64,000 nt of DNA from Daldinia sp. FL1419 (taxonomy: Eukaryota; Ascomycota; Sordariomycetes; Xylariales; Hypoxylaceae), in the NCBI GenBank assembly GCA_025201765.1, contig MU623370.1, forward strand, positions 229,825-293,824, read 5' to 3'. Within the stretch, counting starts at the first letter, position 1. Each line of letters opens with the position of its first letter. Below, piece after piece: positions 45,207 through 55,666 of the stretch. A program made the translations under genes and the position numbers. Under the pieces are notes generated by a model that was not told the DNA's origin, made no database searches, and saw only the letters and a list, made by a program, of their open reading frames with translations.

Positions 45207-47274
45207 CGTGACGGCGGGGCGGTGATCCGGTCGGTCGGCTAGGATGAGAAGTTGTTTGCGGATACGTTCGTTTCGTGGTGTTGTACCGTGGGGCGTGAGA
45301 GGTATTCTACCTCGGAGGGACCAATTCGGTCGGTATATGTAGGTATGTTGGATGAATAGGAAGGGAATAGGTTGCGGTGGGATGTGGGGATCTCTTTTCT
45401 CTTTGACGGATTGGTCGACCGAGCTCGATAAGATAGAAAGTATTACCTAAGATGAGAATCGCTTTGGAATGTAAGTAACCAACTAACCGTTAACTACATG
45501 TTAGTAACATACTATGTATTACGTCAACGAGCGTCTGACGTGAGATATGCACTTATGGAGATAACAAGTTATTCCCTCGTCTTGTCTCTTTTGTTTCTCC
45601 GGGTAACTAAAAGAGTTGCAAAACACCGAAACACAGAGAAGACAAGGTTGCAGGTGCAGGATGAACTTATATTATATTCTTGAAATAGGCATCAATAACT
45701 GAGCGAAGCTGGAAAAGGACCCAAAAAAGGTACCTATAAACATTTGGTATCTTTAATTTATCTTCAACGCTGTGCTCCCAAACTCCAACACTAGGAGACG
45801 AGCTTGGCTTCGGTAAATTCCAAAGCATATCAACCTTGATAATAAAATGATGAGTTGCATGAGAGTCTAGTCTCGACCGTGGGATTCATTTTTCAGTTTA
45901 TCCCGTCTTCCAACGACTAACTCATATGGATTGGTCATGGAATCATCGAGTCCGCAATGTATAAGAGGTGCTCTTATAAGAGCATTGCCTATCAGTCCAT
46001 TCGTCGTAAGTCTGGCTCTTGTTGCTTCCCCGCCACCACGAGCTATCATAGAATACGTCAGTTGACGCCCTTGTATGAATCAAATAAATCATGGATACAG
46101 ACCTTAGTTTTAGCCCCATTAGTGCTGATGAGCTCCCTTTGGTCGTTCGCGGATGTTTTCTTGCTTGCCGATGTTGATAAACTGTGCAAAGCGTACTGCG
46201 AAGCTAGGAGTGGAACGTTTGGTATAACGTTTAGAGACGATGTATTCTTCTTGCATGGTGAAGGTGGGAAAAGAAGGATATTGCTTTTCTCTTATAGTAT
46301 CTATGGCTTAGTCCGAAGTGGCAGTTCTCGAGCTGACCTACAAGAGTGAGAGCTCTAATCCTATATATATATACATATATATGTTCTCCATCTTACACAT
46401 CGTGCCTACGTTTCCGGTGCATATCCGCCTACACGCGACTGAGGTTGGGGGCGGGCTAGTCTAGGCTGTCCAGCCCTATAGCGATGAGATCTGTTGCTGA
46501 CAGGTTCTCGGTAGAGATAGACCAATAGGGAATCCGAATAAAGCCTAAGAATAGGTGTCGTCATCATCCGTAATACACGATTTGGGAAACATGAACGGGT
46601 GGTGATATGCAGGCAACGCTTATCTCACTCTTCGAAGAGTCGGTGAACGTGCTGCGACACAGTTCGGCGATAGGTACATGTAGGCTCAGCCTCAGCTGAA
46701 TGGCTCAAGCATCTTAAGCATACCGCCTGTTCGACATAGTCTTGCGGAATATAAAGTCTATACTTGCGGTCTGCTTAATACCACACGGCTGTGCCCGCGT
46801 CGTGGTCTTACTATGGTTTCAGTTTATATCCAATCGGACAACATCTTGAACCATAACATTGGTTCTGTGGTCCTGGAGTTGGAATAGTCCCAACATAAAC
46901 CGCGATTATATCCGGATCGGATCCTACATTGCACACTTTAAGCCAGTCGATTATGTCAACCACACTCGTGTTGACTGCCTAAAGTAGGTAAAATATAATA
47001 CGGATTCAAGGCAAGGTTACAGCGACGTCCAGACTTGGTATCCCACTATTGAATACACATGCAGCTTATTTGGTGTGCCAATAGAAGTTGGTAGTGGTGT
47101 TGTCAAATAGATAAGAGAGACAATAATTCAAGGGTCAAGGAACAAACGGGAAGATAAAATTTACGGCTTCGGGCCTTTGTCCATCAATACGCGTAGATGA
47201 ACACACAGATATTGGACTCAAGATCTCTTTAGCATGATATATCCACAGAAGTCTATCTCTTCTATAGTATTTGT
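45207..47274. other. intergenic region
   Basis: About 2.1 kb between the CWC16 start and the GH7 3' end. A 130-codon plus-strand frame at 45957-46349 has an ATG and one hydrophobic segment but no recognisable family, and I do not call it. A short (AT/TA) run lies near 46362-46382. Confidence 0.5.
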
Positions 47275-48723
47275 CTATTGCGCCGAGGCAGCGGGGAAGG
47301 TTGATCCAATCTCACCCCACTTCAAGTTGCTGAAGGTCACTTCAGGGTGCGCCTCGATCTTGCGGATGTTGGAAGGATTTCCTTCGGTGGCGTTGCAGGG
47401 GCCAGCACCGTCTTTGGCACCGTCAAGCCACGACATGTTTCCGCCCTCATCCCACCAGATGCTGAAAGCCAAGACCATACCTCGGGTCAGCGCGTCACCC
47501 ATTTGCTCGTGAGCGCCAAGGTCCAAGAACTTGGTCGCTCCGGTGGCGGCGCAGAACTCGTCGTTAGTATATGAGACCTCTGGCACGCCAGTCTTCTTCA
47601 CAACCTCGGCCTTGATGACCTTGTCGCCTTGGACGTACAGACGGTGGATTTCCTTTAGCTTGCCCTCCTCGTCGGCGGGGAACTGAGTAACGACCGTGAA
47701 TGGCTTGGTCGTGTCTACGGTGAAGTTCTCTCCCCTTCCGTAGTAGTCGGCTTGGTCGAGGCGGTAGGGGTTCCATCCGCAACCGTTCTTGTCGCAGACA
47801 CCGTCAGCCTGGCACTCGTCTCCCGTGCACAGGTATGGACCGGTCTGGTTGCAAGGGTGAGGTGCGATTTGGTTGGCACGAGAGTTGGCCTCCCAGATAT
47901 CCATCTCGTTGCAGCAAGCGCCCTTGCCTTCAACGTTGCCCTATCATAGCAGTTAGATTACCGGTATTCTGCGCCGAAAGCTAGAAAGCTAATCGATTTA
48001 GTTATTTAAATATTACTTACCTCGCCGTTGATGAAAGGAGTGACGTAGCACTGGGCGTCACAGTATCCGGTACCCCAGGCAGCTCCACCAGGGTTCAGCT
48101 CACTCTTACCACCATCCGCTAACATCTCGGAGAGGTAAAGAGCGCTGTTCATGCCGCAGGGAAGATGGCTGGCCTCGATGTCGAAGGAGACCTCGGCACC
48201 GGTGAGCTTCAGCAGCTCGTACTCCTCCTTGGCCTCATCCAATAGGTAGATACGGGGGGAAACAACGTTGTCGCCAACAATCAACTGCATGTTCAACGAG
48301 GCGCCGTCAGTCTTGACGCCAATGCTGCTGTAGTCGGTTTGGCCCTCCACTATAGTTGTATCTGTTAGCCACCGGAGTCATATCTTATAAAAAAGATCAG
48401 GATATTTCAATTCCCAATTCAAAACTCGAGAAGCAATCGCGATATCACGTACTGACGCAGTTTTGGGCGCACGCCTCCTTTGTAGGACAGGCTGTTTCAT
48501 TAGGCTTGTTTCCCCAGTCACCGCATCCAGCGTTGTTGCCGATTTGGTGAACCCAGTGGGCAGAAGAGTCGAGGACGAGGTAGTTCTTCGACTCCTTGCA
48601 GCCGTCCGCAACTGTGCATCGGTAGGTCGTCAACTTGGGGTGAACATCAGCAGTATCTCCAGGCTTCTGGGCGGCGGCGAGTCCTAAGACGGCGAGACCG
48701 AAGGCAAGCTTGCTAGAGGCCAT
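47275..48723 (-). CDS. GH7 endoglucanase (EGI/Cel7B-like), secreted, no CBM
   Basis: Three exons on the minus strand: 48723-48453, 48349-48021 and 47940-47275, with introns of 103 and 80 bp, give 421 aa. The signal peptide is SKLAFGLAVLGLAAAQ. GH7 landmarks are TTYRCTVADGCKESKNYLVLD, QNCV-MEGQTDY across intron 1, GAEVSFDIEASHLPCGMN, GAAWGTGYCDAQCYV and the catalytic EMDIWEAN with Glu212 (nucleophile), Asp214 and Glu217 (acid/base). Many cysteines fit the conserved disulphides. The length and the absence of the cellobiohydrolase loops and of a linker plus CBM1 (it ends FPAASAQ) favour an endo-acting beta-1,4-glucanase over a cellobiohydrolase. It acts outside the cell on cellulose. CreA-like sites (CTGGGG near 49018, CCCCGC near 49084) upstream are compatible with glucose repression but are weak evidence. 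Confidence 0.95.
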
Positions 48724-50440
48724 TGTATCTGACTCTTTCGAATTCCTCCGTCAAGAAATTTCGATGCAGTGACAAGCACGCAACACCATTCCAGGAGCAA
48801 CTCATATTCGAGGATATATATACATTTTTCTTTTCTTTTCTTTTCTTTTCCTCTTTCTTTCCCCCCTTTTTTTTCATCCCCGTAGATTCGCCACGATAAA
48901 GTAAATGCATCAAATTTCCGCATTCCCCAACTTCCCCAAGCTATGTCCTCCGCATGCCAAGTCATTTGATGCCTATTCTGACGCGTGGAGCGTGAAGTGC
49001 CGGCTTATAGTTGGTGGTCTGGGGAAATGTGGCCCGGGATCCCGGCGGGAGCATTCGTAGTAGCGTCGGCTTTGAGGTTGGCCCCCCGCGGAGGAAAAGC
49101 CTGAATCGGGTGCGCGCTATACCTCTAATACGACTCTGCGTGTTTTGAAAATGACGCTGCCATGGCTGATTCCGGCTGTTGCCGAGTTCCATATTGATTG
49201 TTAATTAACCTCTTATCAGCGTTCCTGCATTTGAGATGAGCCTCTCGTAAATTGCGCGTTATGCTTATCCACTAGAAAGAGGGTTGAATACGAAATAGCG
49301 GTACACCGGTAATCATGCCGAGGGTATAGGAAGCATATATCAGACTTGAAGTCTTTTCCAATATTTGTTGGTTATAATTAGAAGCTATGCGGTAGAAGAC
49401 GCACCGAGACAGTTCCACAATTCACCGAAATATACGAGCTTTTGGTTAGTTGAGTGTCGATCTTGAATTTAACATAGAAGGTTATAGTAAATTATATGAT
49501 GAGTTATATAATACGTTATATAATTACTTACATTCCTAGTGCCTCCCTTGGTAAACAGTGGCAGCTCTCAATGCTAGGTAGGTACCTACCCAGTATGGGT
49601 GCTTTTCCTAGAAAGATGGCTATCGAATTCCTAGGAACACTCCTAGTAACAAGTTCCCGTGGTTTATAGGAGCGTAGATTCAACAATCATCATAGCATTG
49701 GTATACTACTTGCATCGCATACGCGAAGATTAGCGTAACCGTAGACCCTCAGTTTTGGATCAATGACACCCATCAGCCCCCGCGGCATCATAATGTAAGA
49801 TCCCATCCAATGGTAGGCACCTTTTGTCTTTCTTAACGTTAGAAAACCTTCAGGGGTTGACGTATCCGGACCTACACTACCTACAGGTTTCAGGTGGCGA
49901 GAGAGGCTCTATCGTCGCGATTCTCTCTGAGAGCTGAACATGACGGGAAATGATTTCTATGTCGAGAAAGTGAGAGAATTGTCGAGGATCGAGATGGGCA
50001 CCTAATGGAGTTTCCGGTACGTATATGCTTCTGCCAATGAGCTAAGATTGATCTTACGAACGACTTATGTACTTCTATGAATGAAGAGTAAGCCCCTTCT
50101 TGGTGATCAGGCAGGAAGTCATCTATAATTTTTTTGGTAATCATGTGTATTGAGTATTATTATCTCTGTTTACAATATTGATATTCCCCCTTTTCATGTC
50201 AACTAGGTGGAATATGTGCCCTAGTTTGTCGTGCAGGATACCCATACCGTACCTTACCCAAGTTAGCGGGCATGATAGGAGAAAACATGTTTCCTAGCTA
50301 ACCCCTCCTTCGATGCGATGTAACACCGATTTCATCGAAGGGTGTATCTGCGCACGGGACGCCATCAAAGGATAGAGTCGTCGTGCACAGGAGCCGTAGT
50401 ACGATAAAACCGATAAGGTGCTCGTGGTTCATACTTCAGG
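48724..50440. other. GH7 promoter and gene-poor interval
   Basis: About 1.7 kb. A (TTTTC)n microsatellite at 48826-48850 lies in the presumed GH7 5' leader. A GGTAGGTACCTACC motif occurs near 49580. An 84-codon frame at 49890-50144 is unconvincing. No other gene is seen. Confidence 0.55.
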
Positions 50441-51190
50441 TTATTGGACGGGCGGCCTTCTGAGCATAACAAACCGCTCGAGGACTTTCTCCTCCGCTTT
50501 ATCGACGAGCTCCTCCCACTTTGCGGTCTCTTCTTGTGGCTCAATACCCTTTGGATATGGTAGTCCTAGCTCCATGAGCGTATCACTGTCGAATATACGA
50601 AGCCCATCTTTCCAGCCGGTTCCACACAAGATAGCGACACAGGGGAAATGTGTGTCGTCGTCGTCGTTAAGGTATAGTTCGTTGCGGTCTAAAAGCTTTA
50701 TTTCTCCGTGCTGGACGTATACCTTATCCGCAACTAGAGGCCAAAGTCTGCGAAATGACAGCCTCTAGAGGGACCGTTCTACCAAATGATACTGGCCAAT
50801 GTTAGCATCCATGAGTTGTCTAGGTAACACGACTATAGTGATGCCATAATCCTTACCTACGACGCTTCGACTCCATTCTTGTACGGTATGGGTAAATCTA
50901 TAAGAGCAAAGGCCGCGGTTCCAAGTGAGCCGTTGCCATTTTCGAGAACAACCCACGAAACGGGTTTTCCCGCATTGACTGCCTGATGAACCATATAAGC
51001 GGCTGATTTGCCTGCTCCAATAACGGAAACGTGTTAGACCGACTTGTCTTAGATGGCATCAGATTGGCCAAAGTCAGTCGAATAGATGGTCTGCCCTCGA
51101 AAACCCTCCTTTCCGGAGAAGTTGGGTACGTTGGGGACTGAAGATTGGCCGTTTGCCATCATCAGTCTCGAAGAGAAAGGGCTCTCGGTG
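50441..51190 (-). pseudogene. decayed flavin-containing monooxygenase
   Basis: Recognisable pieces on the minus strand are LMMANGQSSVPNVPNFSGKE, YSTDFGQSDAI, the NADPH-binding core HVSVIGAGKSAAYMVHQAV, WVVLENGNGSLGTAAFALI, and further down CGTGWKDGLRIFDSDTLME and LGLPYPKGIEPQEE. In-frame TAA stops lie at 51049-51051 and 51034-51036, a TAG at 50857-50859, and the frame changes before the last piece. The N-terminal FAD-binding half is missing: there is no room for it before the divergent MFS relic begins at about 51320. This is a truncated and disabled gene of the family that oxygenates amines, ketones or alkaloid intermediates. Confidence 0.8.
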
Positions 51191-51319
51191 GGTGGCATAG
51201 TGGTGGGAGCGTGAGTGTAGGATAAGTTCAAGGAAAATTGTGGAAATAGACATCAAGTCAAGGGTAAGTGACTCGACTAAATCCTCCCGTTTAATGATAG
51301 GGGGGTGGCCATGTAGAAG

Positions 51320-52783
51320 GAAGTAGACGTCACAGATGGCGAGGCCATCCAAGACACCATCGAGGAGCACGAGTACCCGTCCATAACCAACGAATTTCAC
51401 AGCCCTCGAGATGTTAGTTGGTATGGTTCAGCCATATTCTCCCCCCCGGTGGCCACGCAGTCCGTATGGGGAAAAGCGTACAAGTATTTTCCCGTCAAGA
51501 TCATCTTCCTCTTGAGCATCTTCATCTTTGAAGTGGGCAGTCTGACTTGCGGTAAGCTCCCAATCACTAGTATTTATCACGCATCGTACACAGCATGCTA
51601 AGGGTTGGAAGTACTCGCACCAAATAGCAGTGCCTTCATCGCTGGTCGGGCCGTCACGGGCGCGGGCTGCGCGGATACTTTTGCAGGATGCTTTATTATC
51701 ATCCCCCTTTTTTCTAAGCCGCGACTACGACCAGCCTTGACGAGTTCGCTCTCCGCTACTTTCGCCATAACTTCAGTAGTAGGACCGTTGATTGGTGGCG
51801 CACTCACGCAGAACGTGACTCGACGCTGGTGGTAGGAGACTCGCATCATATTCTGTGATCAGTTCATCTAATAGGTCTTGACTAGCTTCTATATCGACTT
51901 ACCCTGTGGAGGCCTCGCTGCTATAGCTATGCTCTTCGCATTTCAAGCTCCGAAGGCGGCATCATCAGTACCGGCGTCCGCAAGGGAAAAGCTATTACAA
52001 ATGGAAATCCCCAGCGCTATCCTCGTCTGTGCTACCATCGTCTGTTTTACGCTCGCTTCGCGATGGGCTGGCGCAGAGAAGGCGTGGAGAAGCTCAGGTG
52101 TCGTGGGTACCTTGGTCGCCATGCCGGTATTACTTGCTTTGTTTGCCGTCGATCAGTGACTTCGAGAAGAAAGAGCACCTATCATACCCGGCCTCTTGAA
52201 GAATCGAGTCTTGCTCATCAGTGCGATTTCCGAGTTCTTGTAAGTTATCATTGCCCCTCAGGGGGTCCGGCGGGCTAACTTGAGACTATTCTAGTATCGC
52301 GAGCTGTTTCAATCTCGCTCTATACTAGATTCCTATTTATTTCCAAACAGTCCGCAGCATCTCAGCAATCTCTTCCGGCGTCCGACTTATCTCCGTCATT
52401 CTAAGTCTGACTATTACCCAAATTGTTATCGGTGGTATTGTTACCGTCACTAGCATCCACAACCCGTTCTTAATCTTAGGACCTACGATTGCAACTGTTG
52501 GATCTGGTTTACTCATGCTTCTCTACGAGCAGCGCTTTTTATACTCCCTACGGCACAAGCTGTCTTTCGAAATGAGATTCCGAGGGCGCTTCGTCGATTT
52601 GCCCCTGGTATCAATACACCCGAAATTATATCTGCGGGCACGAGTAGCGAAGCAATAGCGACTTTTCCTAAGGCAAGTCAGAGAGATATAGTGCATGGTT
52701 GCACCAAAGCGCTGCGTTATACGTTTGCGATTGGTATTCTACTCGCTGGCATGGCACTGCCAGTTCTTCATGTCCTGGTTTAG
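51320..52783 (+). pseudogene. decayed MFS drug-efflux (DHA2/14-TM type) transporter
   Basis: Pieces in order: SITNEFHSPRDVSWYGSAIF, QSVWGKAYKYFPVKIIFLLS, APNSSAFIAGRAVTGAG, ITSVVGPLIGGALT (antiporter motif C), RRWCFYIDLPCGGLAAIAML across a still-usable intron ending at 51886, then IPSAILVCATIVCFTLASRW, LLKNRVLLISAISEFL, PIYFQTV and HNPFLILGPTIATVGSG. Premature TGA near 52158 (where the family has a Trp) and TAG near 52328 interrupt it. After about 52530 the helices expected between LLMLLYEQ and the tail are deleted; a frame change leads into the normal C-terminal part (RFAPGINTPEIISAGTSSEA, YTFAIGILLAGMALPVL) up to TAG at 52781. The N-terminus is also eroded. Clearly non-functional. Confidence 0.82.
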
Positions 52784-53043
52784 ATACTATGATGCATCCG
52801 TAAAGCCAACTACCAACGTAGCGCAAATTAAATTAAAGAAGGGTGGGGTGTTGGAGAGTGAAAAGGGGTAAGACGGCGGCAAGATGGATGAACGAAGCGA
52901 AATCTGACCCTGTGCACTATAAACCATAGGTAATTGGTATTTTCAAAGACAATGCATCAAAAGAAATCCCCGTTCCTTTATGGAGGCTATCTACCTACAT
53001 ATCATGACGTCTCTGGCTATCTAACAAGGTGCCTAGGTAGTAT

Positions 53044-53992
53044 ATGCTAGTCCACTCCAATCGTCTATGCCATCTTGTTACTTGTATGTCAAAGTCTAAC
53101 GGACCTCCTAGTTCTCTTCAAGTTCTATACCCTGGCCCTATTCTCCTTCTTACGGATTTAGCAAAACGTTTCCGAATCTCGGATTATGCCGACGAACTGC
53201 CTACGAAAGCACTCAGCCCGCCTCTGCCGGGCATACAGGAGGTGACCATAAACACGCCAACAAGTGGTTCCTATATCTCTACTACCCTGTTAACCTGGGT
53301 TGCGCTCAGCTCTAATCCTGGGTCACTTATCGTGCTAGTCTATCCGGGGGTTTTCTTCATCGGTAGTCCTGCCAAGTTTACCATTGATGCTCAACCCTTT
53401 GCACAAATACTCGTCGTCTCCGTCCTATGTCCCTCCTACCAGTTCGTACCGAAGCATGCATTTCCAACAGGTGCCGGGGATGTGTGAGCGACATTACAAT
53501 AGGCTACAAATCACACAGCAGAACTTGGAGCCAACCGTACTAAAGGATCTCTAGCGGTACTAGCTTTACAGTCGCGCTCACTCGGCGGGCCGTAGAAATG
53601 GGGCTTCGCCCCTATTACGGGTACATGGGCTCCGACTTTCAAGGGTTTGAATGATGAAGATGCGCTGCCGGGTAACTATAAGCGGCATTTTGAGATCTAT
53701 GAACAGCATCGTGATACATCCTTTATCGACGAGGGTAAGCCGGCAGCGATGTGGGAGTACTGTAAGCTTAAAATTACATCGCCCTCATTCAATTATCTCG
53801 CTCTGCCTCTTAATGCCATTAGCGTAATGCCCAAGATACTCCTACAAATTGCGGGCCACGACCTAATTCGTGATGGCAGAGTTATTCTTGCGTATACGCT
53901 ACAAGATCATGGGGTAGATATGAAGTCAGAGGTGCATCCGGGGGTAAGCCAGTCATTCTGGGTGTTTGGCTATGGCTTTCATCGTCTGCAGA
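53044..53992 (+). pseudogene. decayed alpha/beta-hydrolase (lipase/esterase fold-3)
   Basis: The first half (IQEVTINTPTSGSYIS, LIVLVYPGVFFIGSPAKF, KHAFPTGAGDV) matches the hydrolase-3 N-terminal region, but the oxyanion-hole HGGG has become YPGV. A stop follows at about 53485. Around 53520-53600 only AELGANRTKGSLAVLALQS remains where the catalytic GxSxG should lie. The C-terminal part (LQIAGHDLIRDGRVILAYTL, VHPGVSQSFW) is in another frame, with the usual PHGFW histidine region changed. So oxyanion hole, nucleophile and probably the His are lost. It is the third broken gene in a row. Confidence 0.75.
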
Positions 53993-54483
53993 AGCCAGGA
54001 TTACTTAGGTACCTACTTATTCATCCTCCATCGTCATTGCTATCCGTCCCTCCATCTAATGCATTGTCTTGTGATAGATTCACACGATCTAGCATTCTTA
54101 TCCGATCCTCTCAGCGGGAATGCCCCCCCCCCAAATAACCTGCCTTTTCCATCAGAGTGAGAGCATCTTGTCCAAAGTCAACCAATGCCGGCTCCCCCCT
54201 TAACATGCCACAAGCGCTCTTATGTTTTGTGCGCTTTCATGATCTTTGTTCCCTCCTTTGTGCAGCAACAGTCCTCTATAGCAAGGCCTAACAAACTCTT
54301 TATTATCTCTCTTGTTGAAAGTGGAACCTTATGGTAACCAAATAAGAGGCTATGCTATGTTCTTATTTTGCACATACTATATAGGGCTAGGTACCTCGTT
54401 CATTCTCGGCAAGCTCATATGTGTTTGAGTTTTAGAAGCTCATGATATTGCGGTACGCGATATTCTCTTTCCTATACTTCAAT
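53993..54483. other. intergenic
   Basis: About 490 bp before the LPMO gene. No gene is seen; a C run lies near 54124-54133. Confidence 0.6.
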
Positions 54484-55666
54484 ATGCATCGTGGCTTGCT
54501 CCAAATAGCGGCTTCCTTGGCCTTATTCTCCATTCTTAGAGCACATGTTGTGCTCGAGAACCCGAAGCCCTTTCGGTTTGTCCAATATGGTCCCAGTAAC
54601 CCCCTATCACCAACTGGTGAGGACTTCCCTTGTAAGATACCCCCTGGTGGTAAGTTAGAACCTCAGGGACCGCCAACAATTATGGCTATTGGCGAGGAGC
54701 ACAGTGCTTCTTTCCTAGGGCCGGCCGTCCACGGAGGTGGCTCCTGTCAGTTTAGTTTGTCCGGGCCGGTCAACAATGCTGCATGGGCTACGTATCCTCT
54801 CAAGACTGCAGAGTGGAAAGTCATCCACTCGATCGAAGGTGGGTGTCCTGCACGAAATCAAAAAGGGAACCTAGACGGCCCAAACCATGACCAATACTCT
54901 TTCAAGATACCGGAAGGTATTGCACCGGGTGATTATATCTTTGCATGGACCGTAAGTATCCCTTTTCGTTCGTTTCTCCACCCTCTAAGACAGTTGGTGA
55001 TTATTAACTTCAAATCAGTGGCTTGCTCGAATTGGTGGACAACCAGAGTATTATATGAATTGTGCGCCTATCACAGTCACCCCAGCCAAGGCGAAACGGA
55101 CGGACAGCTCAACTCGTCGAGCGTCACTTGCCAAAAGAGCGACCTTTCCCGAACTGTTCATGGCTAACATAGGACAAGCTTCGGGAGGGTGCACGACCGA
55201 AGAAGCCTTACAACAACAAATAGCAATTTCGTTTCCCGACCCTGGTTCTTCGGTGGACTACCCTGAAGGCAGTGGGAATCTGTTTAAACAACAGTGCGAT
55301 GGAAACCCTCGAGCTAGAAAAGGCCAGAACGGCCCTGCTGAGACCCCCGATGCAAGCGCCTCTCCTCAGCCTAGTTCAACCCTTATACCAGAAAGTAAAA
55401 CATCAAAAGTTGTGTCTTCTGTCTCAACAATTTCAACGTCATCCGCATCTCCAGCATTGTCTACCGGATTAGCGTCAACATATACGCCTACGGCAACTTC
55501 TACGACAAATTCGAGAGCGTGCATAGAAGGCCACCTTACTTGCCTTGACGATGGTTTGCACTTTGCCACTTGCACTGGTGGTCAGTTGACCCCTCCTCAA
55601 CCCCTTGCACCGGGGTTTAAGTGTAAAGCCGGTTCCGGACCTGGTCTTGATATCTCACCAGTGTAG
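54484..55666 (+). CDS. AA11-like lytic polysaccharide monooxygenase with X278 module
   Basis: Exons 54484-54951 and 55019-55666 with a 67 bp intron give 371 aa; the join restores FAWT-WLARIGGQPEYYMNCAP. The start at 54484 gives the signal peptide MHRGLLQIAASLALFSILRA, so the mature protein begins with His (HVVLENPKPF), as the copper histidine brace requires. The second His is in AVHGGGSCQFSLS. Other family marks are DFPCKIPPGG, WKVIHSIEGGCPA and a C-terminal MANIGQASGGCTTEE block. A Ser/Thr/Pro linker (about 255-320) leads to a small Cys module, ACIEGHLTCLDDGLHFATC...APGFKCKAG, which resembles the X278 chitin-binding module attached to AA11 enzymes. It is probably a secreted oxidative enzyme acting on chitin or fungal wall; activity is inference. 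The in-frame ATG at 54442 is a less likely start. Confidence 0.83.

Noticed and set aside
44326..45242. Several 100-190 codon plus-strand frames
   Set aside because: Antisense shadows of the high-GC CWC16-family gene.
45957..46349. 130-codon frame with one hydrophobic stretch
   Set aside because: No family resemblance and no transcript-like signals; length alone is not enough.
51074..51400. 108-codon minus-strand frame
   Set aside because: Its left part is antisense to the MFS relic and its translation matches no family; it does not supply the missing FAD domain of the monooxygenase.
33543..52783. Idea that the bANK regulator, MFS and monooxygenase form one active biosynthetic cluster
   Set aside because: The MFS and monooxygenase are broken, 16-19 kb away, and separated by housekeeping genes; no core synthase lies between them.
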